64,000 bases of DNA from JAPLJU01 sp036725345. Its GTDB lineage: Bacteria; Desulfobacterota; Syntrophia; Syntrophales; UBA2192. The notes below the pieces were generated by a model. The model did not search any database, was not told the DNA's origin, and saw nothing but the letters and a program-made list of their open reading frames with translations. Shown here in pieces: positions 59,175 through 64,000 of the stretch. Each line of letters begins with the position of its first letter. The stretch's first letter is position 1. The DNA is taken from positions 1 to 64,000 of the forward strand of contig DAIMEJ010000013.1 of the NCBI GenBank assembly GCA_036725345.1. Direction: 5' to 3'. The position numbers and the translations under genes are program-made.

Positions 59175-60218
59175 ATGATGCGAACGAGAATGACTGAGAT
59201 GTTTGGCGTGAAGTATCCGATCATGCTGGCCGGGATGGCGTATGTCAGTTTGCCGAAGCTGGTGGCGGCCGTGTCGGAAGCCGGCGGGCTGGGCACTTTT
59301 AATTGTGCGGCGAACACCCCCCAGGAGATGAAAGCGATCATCCGGGAAATTCGGTCTCTCACCGATAAACCCTTTGCCATGAATTTCACTCTCTTGCTCC
59401 CCAATGCCCGGGAAAATGCGGAGGTGGCACTGGCGGAAAAAGTCCCGATTTTGAATTACGCCCTGGGGAAAGCGGACTGGATGATCAAGGCCGCCCACGA
59501 GTATGGCGGGAAAGTCATTGCCACAGTGGCTACGGAGCGGCATGCGCTCAAGGCCGCGGGGGACGGAGCGGATGCTATTTGCGTACCCGGTCACGAGGCG
59601 GCCGCGCACGGAGCGGAGGTTACGACGCTGGTGCTGACCCAGATTCTTGCCCGGCGGGTCAAAATCCCCATCATCGCAGCGGGTGGTTTTTGCGATGGCA
59701 GGGGGCTGGCAGCGGCCCTGGCACTGGGTGCCGACGGCATATCTATGGGTACGAGGTTCGTGCTGACCAAGGAGTGCCAGGTCCACGAGACCGTAAAAAA
59801 AGCGATTATGGCGGCCTCGGAAAACGACACGCTCTGTTCGGACAAGATTGACGGCATGCCGGGCAGATGGCTTAAGACGAAAGCGACGATGGAGATGGCC
59901 GAAGGGAAGCTTAACTTTGTGGAAGCCATATCGAGTGCGATGAAAGTGAAGAAAGAACTTGATGTTCCTATATACAAATTGCTGGTCAGCGGCCTGAAAC
60001 AGAAAGACAGGGGTGTGGCTGACCTGGCCCGGCAGGCTTTGAACGTGGTGGGAATCAAGGTGGCGGCGGAGACAGGCAATCTTGAAGAGGGTTTTTTCCC
60101 CGTCGGGCAGATCATAGGCAACATGAACGACGAACCCACCTGCAAGGAGCTGATCGAGAAGATTGTGACGGAAGCGAAAGAGGCCATCGAGGATGCAAGA
60201 AGGCAATGCATGTCGTAA
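59175..60218 (+). CDS. Nitronate monooxygenase-family FMN protein
   Basis: A 347-residue TIM-barrel flavoprotein of the 2-nitropropane dioxygenase/FabK superfamily. It has KYPIMLAGMAYVS (FMN binding), LVAAVSEAGGLGTF, the H-containing GHEAAAHGAE motif, IPIIAAGGFCDGRGLAAALALGADGISMGTRF (phosphate-binding glycine loop in AGGF) and a C-terminal extension. Similar proteins in anaerobes often sit beside acyl-CoA genes and may reduce enoyl thioesters. An oxygenase role is unlikely in a strict anaerobe. It starts after AAAGGGG at ATG 59175 or 59178, and is followed by 220 bp before the transporter genes. Confidence 0.88.
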   Translation: MMRTRMTEMFGVKYPIMLAGMAYVSLPKLVAAVSEAGGLGTFNCAANTPQEMKAIIREIRSLTDKPFAMNFTLLLPNARENAEVALAEKVPILNYALGKADWMIKAAHEYGGKVIATVATERHALKAAGDGADAICVPGHEAAAHGAEVTTLVLTQILARRVKIPIIAAGGFCDGRGLAAALALGADGISMGTRFVLTKECQVHETVKKAIMAASENDTLCSDKIDGMPGRWLKTKATMEMAEGKLNFVEAISSAMKVKKELDVPIYKLLVSGLKQKDRGVADLARQALNVVGIKVAAETGNLEEGFFPVGQIIGNMNDEPTCKELIEKIVTEAKEAIEDARRQCMS

Positions 60219-60438
60219 TGCCTGATTCACTGTAAGCGGCGTGGTGGTCTGAAGGTACATAAGCCCTCCGAACTGTGCTCCAGGGGGATCATTCTGCGGT
60301 GATAGCCTGAAAGGGAAGCCTCAAGATAAATTCATGCATGGAGAAGAGACTATTGACTGTTTTACGGGAGATATCCGGTATGGCCGGAGGGTATGTTTGA
60401 TGGCATCAAACTGAACAACGAATGAAAGGAGAGGGTTT

Positions 60439-61707
60439 ATGAAAAAAGGAGTTATGGTGTTTATTGCCGCAGCGTTTTTTGCCGGTCTCATTCTCTGCGT
60501 TCCGTTGGCGCCCGCATGGTCGGCTGATCCCATCGTTGTGGGAATTCCGACGGCACTGAATTCGGATTACGGCCGCGATTCCGTCAATGCGGTAAAGTTG
60601 GCCGTAAAGGAGATCAACGACAAGGGAGGTGTCAATGTCGGCGGACAGAAACGACCCATCAAACTGATCATTTCGGATACGAGGGACATGGAACCGACAA
60701 CGCCGGCCCACGATGCCCTCATGGCGGTGGAGAAGATGATCCTTCAGGATAAACCCCATGCCATCCTCGTCGGTTTTGCCCGGTCCGAGGTCTTCATGGC
60801 CGGCATGGAGCTCATCGCCAAGCACAAAATCCCCTATCTCGGATCCTACGCGCAGACCCACATGTTCCAGCAGCAGTTCGCCAAGGATCCGGAAAAGTAC
60901 AAATATATCTTCCGCGTCTGTGGTTACAACGTCATAGCCGCAAAGGCAGCCACGGATGCCATCGATGTCCTGAGAAAGGAACATGGCTTGAAGCGGGCTT
61001 TTTTCATCACCCAGGACACCCTGCTGAGCAAAGGCTTCGTCGGGGTCCTGAAGAAACACTGTGAAAATACCGGATGGCAGACCGTGGGTACGGAAAACAT
61101 TGCCAGCGACGCCGCGGACTTCTCGGCGGTCCTCTCGAAGGTCAAATCGTCGAAGGCCCAGATTACGGTTGTGTTCTGGGATGTGGCGCAGGGGGGGACC
61201 ATCATGCTTAAGCAGTGGACGTCCATGAAGGTACCCTCTCTCATGGTGGGCTTTGTCATCGGTGCCTGCTCACCCCGGGGGTGGGATTTCATGGGCAAGA
61301 ACATCAATTACATCATTCAGACGGAGGCGCCTATCGGCTCCGGCATTCCACTGAAAAAGCTTCCCAAGACCCGCGCTTTTGTTGAAAAATTCAACAAGGC
61401 TTACGGAAAGCCTCACGGACAATGGTTGACCTCGGCATCCTACGAATCCGTCTATATCCTTGCCGGCGCGATTGAACGGGCCGGGTCCCTTGACCCCGCG
61501 AAGCTTGTGAAAGAAATCGAGAAGACCGATTACGCGGGGGTTATCGGGAGGATCAGGTTTGACAAGAACCATCAGGTGGTCTACGGAGACGACCCGAAGG
61601 AGACCGCCGTATGCCTCGCCTATCAATGGCTCAATGGGAAGATGGTTCCCATCTATCCGCCCGCCGTTGCCGAGGGTAAAGTCGTTCTGCCTCCCTGGAT
61701 GAAATAG
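60439..61707 (+). CDS. ABC transporter substrate-binding protein, branched-chain amino acid/aromatic acid type
   Basis: A 422-residue periplasmic type I binding protein. The signal peptide has basic MKKG, a hydrophobic core and a PAWS-AD cleavage site near residue 30. The mature protein has IVVGIPTALNSDYGRDSVNAVKLAV, GFARSEVFMAGMELI, TDAIDVLRKEHG and SSKAQITVVFWD. Members bind leucine-type amino acids, but many in aromatic or acid degraders bind aromatic acids, urea or other small carboxylates. It is the first gene of the transporter unit; a G7/C9 hairpin before the permease may lower expression of later genes. Confidence 0.92.
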   Translation: MKKGVMVFIAAAFFAGLILCVPLAPAWSADPIVVGIPTALNSDYGRDSVNAVKLAVKEINDKGGVNVGGQKRPIKLIISDTRDMEPTTPAHDALMAVEKMILQDKPHAILVGFARSEVFMAGMELIAKHKIPYLGSYAQTHMFQQQFAKDPEKYKYIFRVCGYNVIAAKAATDAIDVLRKEHGLKRAFFITQDTLLSKGFVGVLKKHCENTGWQTVGTENIASDAADFSAVLSKVKSSKAQITVVFWDVAQGGTIMLKQWTSMKVPSLMVGFVIGACSPRGWDFMGKNINYIIQTEAPIGSGIPLKKLPKTRAFVEKFNKAYGKPHGQWLTSASYESVYILAGAIERAGSLDPAKLVKEIEKTDYAGVIGRIRFDKNHQVVYGDDPKETAVCLAYQWLNGKMVPIYPPAVAEGKVVLPPWMK

Positions 61708-61721
61708 ACTGCAGTGGTCGC

Positions 61722-61744
61722 GGAGGGGGGGTCACCCCCCCCCG
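61722..61744 (+). repeat. Poly-G/poly-C hairpin between binding protein and permease genes
   Basis: Seven G residues (61725-61731), TCA, then nine C residues (61735-61743) fold into a very stable hairpin. Such elements after binding-protein genes usually limit read-through or protect the upstream mRNA. The homopolymers are also places where length may vary. Confidence 0.65.
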
Positions 61745-61799
61745 TGATGTTACCGGTGTAGGCAGGTCCATCTGAGCTGAATCGGAAGGGTGCAAGAAA

Positions 61800-62666
61800 A
61801 TGTCTATTTTCATCTACGGCCTGACCCAGAGCGTGACCCTGATGCTCTACGGCTATGGATTCAGCCTGGTCTACGGCATCAGCGGCATTGCGAACTTCGC
61901 CCACGGTGGCTTTTACGTGCTTGGCGGTTACATCACCTGGTGCATCATCAACCTCCTGGGCTTATCCCAGTTCACGTCGGCGGTCCTGACGGTTCTCATC
62001 ATGGGGTTTCTCGGGTTTGTCTTCTACTGGGGCATTCTGCTTCGCATCAGGGGGATCATTCTCTCCGAACTGGTCATCACTTTTGTCGCGGGCATCGCGA
62101 TCCTGGAATTCCTGAACTGGAAGGGCCTCTACGGTTTCTATTACAATCTTCTGCCCTTCGTCGAGGGGGATATCACGGTCGGCGAGGTGTCGGTGGATTA
62201 CCAGCGGCTCATTGTTCTCTGCTCGGGCGCTGTTCTTGCGGGGCTCATGTGGTTGTTTGTTCACCACACGAAGATCGGGTTGTCGTTCCGGGGCATTGCC
62301 CAGGAGGAGCGGACGGCCCTCTCCCTGGGGATCGAATCGGATTGGGTCGGGTCGCTCAGCATGGCGCTGGGTTCGGCCCTGGCTGCCGTCGCGGCCATCC
62401 TGATTTTGCCGCTCGGTGTCCTTGAGGCCAACGTGGGTTATGAGGTCCTCATTTATGCCGTCACCGTGGCGATCGTGGGCGGCCTGGAAAGCACCCCGGG
62501 CATGGTCCTGGCCAGTTTCATCATCGGCTTCGGGCAGATCCTGGTGGCGGAATTCATCGGGTCCTCCTGGATGATCATCGTTCCCCTGGCAACCATCGTT
62601 GTGATACTGGCACTTCGGCCCTCTGGCCTCTTCGGAAAATTCAAGGAACTCGAGGAAAGGGTGTAA
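61800..62666 (+). CDS. livH: ABC transporter permease LivH-like
   Basis: A 288-residue inner-membrane permease of the branched-chain amino acid family, about eight helices. It has FIYGLTQSVTLMLYGYGFSLVYGISGIANFAHGG at the N-terminus (given here in its pieces: GFSLVYGISGIANFAHGG), GLSFRGIAQEERTALSLGI, the ATPase-contact loop (EAxxxG-like), and IVGGLESTPGMVLASFIIG. It starts at ATG 61800 following GAAGGGTGCAAGAAA. Its stop is directly followed by the ATG of the LivM-like gene. Confidence 0.92.
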   Translation: MSIFIYGLTQSVTLMLYGYGFSLVYGISGIANFAHGGFYVLGGYITWCIINLLGLSQFTSAVLTVLIMGFLGFVFYWGILLRIRGIILSELVITFVAGIAILEFLNWKGLYGFYYNLLPFVEGDITVGEVSVDYQRLIVLCSGAVLAGLMWLFVHHTKIGLSFRGIAQEERTALSLGIESDWVGSLSMALGSALAAVAAILILPLGVLEANVGYEVLIYAVTVAIVGGLESTPGMVLASFIIGFGQILVAEFIGSSWMIIVPLATIVVILALRPSGLFGKFKELEERV

Positions 62667-63683
62667 ATGGACAAATCTGAAAAGACTCAATTCCGCCGCG
62701 AACGGCTGGATCGGGGGATCAAGGCGAGGACGGACACCATCTATGCCATCGCCTCGTTCAGAGACATGCTGTATCTGATTCTGCCCCGGGTGCTTCCGCT
62801 GGTGCTGATGGTTGTCCTTCCTCTTCTGCTGGGCGAGTACTGGAGGAAAGTCGTCTGCTATGCGGCGGTCTACGGGCTTCTGGCATTGAGTTGGGATTTT
62901 CTCGGGGCCATCGGTCTTTTTTCCCTCGGACAGGCCCTGTTTTTTGGTGTCGGGGCGTACATGGCGGGCGCTCTCAATCTGTATTTCGAATGGCCGATCT
63001 ACTATACCCTGCCTGCCGCCACACTGGGCGGCGCATTGTTCTGCACGCTTCTCCTGACCCCCGTCATTCGGTTGAAGGGGGTCTACTTCGCCATGGTGAC
63101 CATCGTGATCCCCATCCTTTTTTCCCGCACCATTGTAGCCGGGGGTATCTTCGGTGGGACGCACGGGATTGTCAACCTGACACCCTTCAAGAGCGACCTG
63201 CTTGCGGAGTATCTCATCCTTTTTGCGCTGATCGGTTGTCTTTTCGCTTTTCGCAGGGTGATCGGGGAGGATTACGGGCTTGTCATGCATGCCATCCGAG
63301 ACGACGACCGGGCCGTGATGAGCGCGGGAATCAACATCTACTGGAGGAAGGTACAGGCCCTTTTCGTCGCTTCGGCGGTGGGCTGCCTGGCAGGCGCATT
63401 CATGTGCCATAATTACCAGTTTGTCGGACCGAGCGCCTTTTCACTGGATTATTCGCTGCTGCCCCTCGCCGCCGCGGCGCTTGGGGGGCCGGGCACCTTT
63501 GTCGGGGCCGTTCTGGGAAGCGCAATCCTTATACCCCTATCGGAGGCCCTTCGGGATTTCGGAGGACTACGGATGGTCTTTTACTGCCTGATCCTTATCG
63601 CCAGTATGATCTTGCTCCCCGAGGGAATTTTTCACTATATAGCCAGAAAATATCATCAGTTCGAGAGAACGGTGAAAATATAG
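62667..63683 (+). CDS. livM: ABC transporter permease LivM-like
   Basis: A 338-residue permease. After a basic N-terminal segment it has LLALSWDFLGAIGLFSLGQALFFGVGAYMAG and GGTHGIVNLTPF, the ATPase-contact loop HAIRDDDRAVMSAGINIYWRKVQ, and LAAAALGGPGTFVGAVLGS. The ATG touches the stop of the LivH-like gene (TAAATG), so translation is coupled. The long charged N-terminus (about 40 residues) is typical of LivM. Confidence 0.92.
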   Translation: MDKSEKTQFRRERLDRGIKARTDTIYAIASFRDMLYLILPRVLPLVLMVVLPLLLGEYWRKVVCYAAVYGLLALSWDFLGAIGLFSLGQALFFGVGAYMAGALNLYFEWPIYYTLPAATLGGALFCTLLLTPVIRLKGVYFAMVTIVIPILFSRTIVAGGIFGGTHGIVNLTPFKSDLLAEYLILFALIGCLFAFRRVIGEDYGLVMHAIRDDDRAVMSAGINIYWRKVQALFVASAVGCLAGAFMCHNYQFVGPSAFSLDYSLLPLAAAALGGPGTFVGAVLGSAILIPLSEALRDFGGLRMVFYCLILIASMILLPEGIFHYIARKYHQFERTVKI

Positions 63684-63693
63684 GAAAAAAGCG

Positions 63694-64000
63694 ATGCAGG
63701 ACGAAGTGATTCTCCAGGTTGAAAATCTGCACAAGAGCTTCGGCGGGGTCAAGGCCACGGTCGACGTCAGTTTCCAACTCCGGAGGGGGGAATTCATCGG
63801 CATCATTGGCCCCAACGGGTCGGGGAAAACAACGCTGATCAACCTCATCACCGGTTTCGTGAAACCCGATGCAGGCCGAGTCCTCTTCAAGGGCAGAGCC
63901 ATCACGGGCAAGATGCCTTACACAATAGCCGGACTCGGCGTCGCGCGGACCTTTCAGATGGTGCACATGTTTTACAACCTTCCCGCCTTCAAAAACATTA
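63694..64000 (+). CDS. livG: ABC transporter ATP-binding protein LivG-like, cut by window end
   Basis: The first 102 codons of an ATPase: ILQVENLHKSFGGVKATVDVSF, Walker A GPNGSGKTTLINLITGF, and the LivG-specific GVARTFQMVHMF (Q-loop area). The start is ATG 63694, after GGAAAAAAGC, 10 bp behind the LivM-like gene. The signature and Walker B motifs lie beyond the window. LivF is expected downstream. Confidence 0.92.
   Translation, partial: MQDEVILQVENLHKSFGGVKATVDVSFQLRRGEFIGIIGPNGSGKTTLINLITGFVKPDAGRVLFKGRAITGKMPYTIAGLGVARTFQMVHMFYNLPAFKNI

Noticed and set aside
59175..60218. Reading the nitronate-monooxygenase-like gene as an oxygen-using enzyme of the pathway
   Set aside because: The superfamily also includes enoyl reductases such as FabK, and everything else in the window points to anaerobic metabolism.
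1..64000. Search for benzoyl-CoA reductase (Bcr/Bam), ring hydrolase BamA, benzylsuccinate synthase and nitrogenase genes that might explain the cluster
   Set aside because: None of their characteristic motifs or gene sizes was seen. FixCX/EtfAB are present without nif genes, so they are tied to acyl-CoA oxidation here.

Overview
The window reads as a piece of chromosome from a strictly anaerobic, probably syntrophic or sulfate-reducing bacterium of the Desulfobacterota (Syntrophales/Syntrophorhabdia-like). This is inferred from gene content, not from a marker gene. About 50 kb is packed with acyl-CoA metabolism: six acyl-CoA dehydrogenases, two ETF pairs, AMP- and ADP-forming acyl-CoA ligases, family III CoA-transferases, thiolases, crotonases and two biotin-dependent carboxyltransferase subunits. 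There are no oxygenases. No ring-reducing benzoyl-CoA reductase and no glycyl-radical enzyme lies inside the window.

Layout. 1-2.2 kb: end of an unknown small protein and a Na+/phosphate cotransporter. 2.4-6.6 kb: a PAS protein, a GT4 glycosyltransferase, a GH57-like protein that appears to lack its catalytic nucleophile, and a DJ-1/PfpI protein. 6.6-7.9 kb: decayed DNA containing a broken rhodanese gene. 7.9-24.9 kb, all plus strand: a CoA-transferase pair, 3-hydroxyacyl-CoA dehydrogenase, thiolase, two AMP-forming ligases, a B12-binding radical SAM protein, an alpha/beta hydrolase, an acyl-CoA dehydrogenase, two atypical crotonases and etfBA. 25.3-29.8 kb: two fused ADP-forming acyl-CoA synthetases, then a ligase relic. 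30.3-34.4 kb, minus strand: an OFA-type MFS carrier, two related GNAT acetyltransferases and an acyl-CoA dehydrogenase. 34.6-41.1 kb: a sigma-54 activator followed by a sigma-54 promoter and an operon of acyl-CoA dehydrogenase, fixC-like, fixX-like, etfB and etfA. 41.3-50.0 kb: a metal-dependent hydrolase, carboxyltransferase, VOC epimerase-like protein, SDR, acyl-CoA dehydrogenase and two ligases. 50.2-58.0 kb: a beta-oxidation set with a BbsB/BbsA-like thiolase pair, then a glutaryl-CoA dehydrogenase-like and a glutaconyl-CoA decarboxylase alpha-like gene. 58.0-64.0 kb: an IS481-type relic, a MarR regulator with a palindromic operator, a nitronate-monooxygenase-like flavoprotein and a branched-chain-amino-acid-type ABC transporter cut by the window end.

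Together the genes describe uptake of a carboxylic acid (ABC and MFS carriers), activation to a CoA thioester (ligases or CoA-transferases), dehydrogenation with electrons passing to ETF and a FixCX-like module, hydration, oxidation, thiolysis, and a glutaryl-CoA to glutaconyl-CoA to crotonyl-CoA branch. The substrates cannot be read from sequence. A cyclic, aromatic or branched dicarboxylic acid is a reasonable inference. The least ordinary features are three acyl-CoA dehydrogenases that lack the usual catalytic glutamate, the ACAD-FixCX-ETF operon under sigma-54 control, and a dispersed family of intergenic repeat phrases, including 10-bp-periodic AGAC tracts, placed around the acyl-CoA genes.
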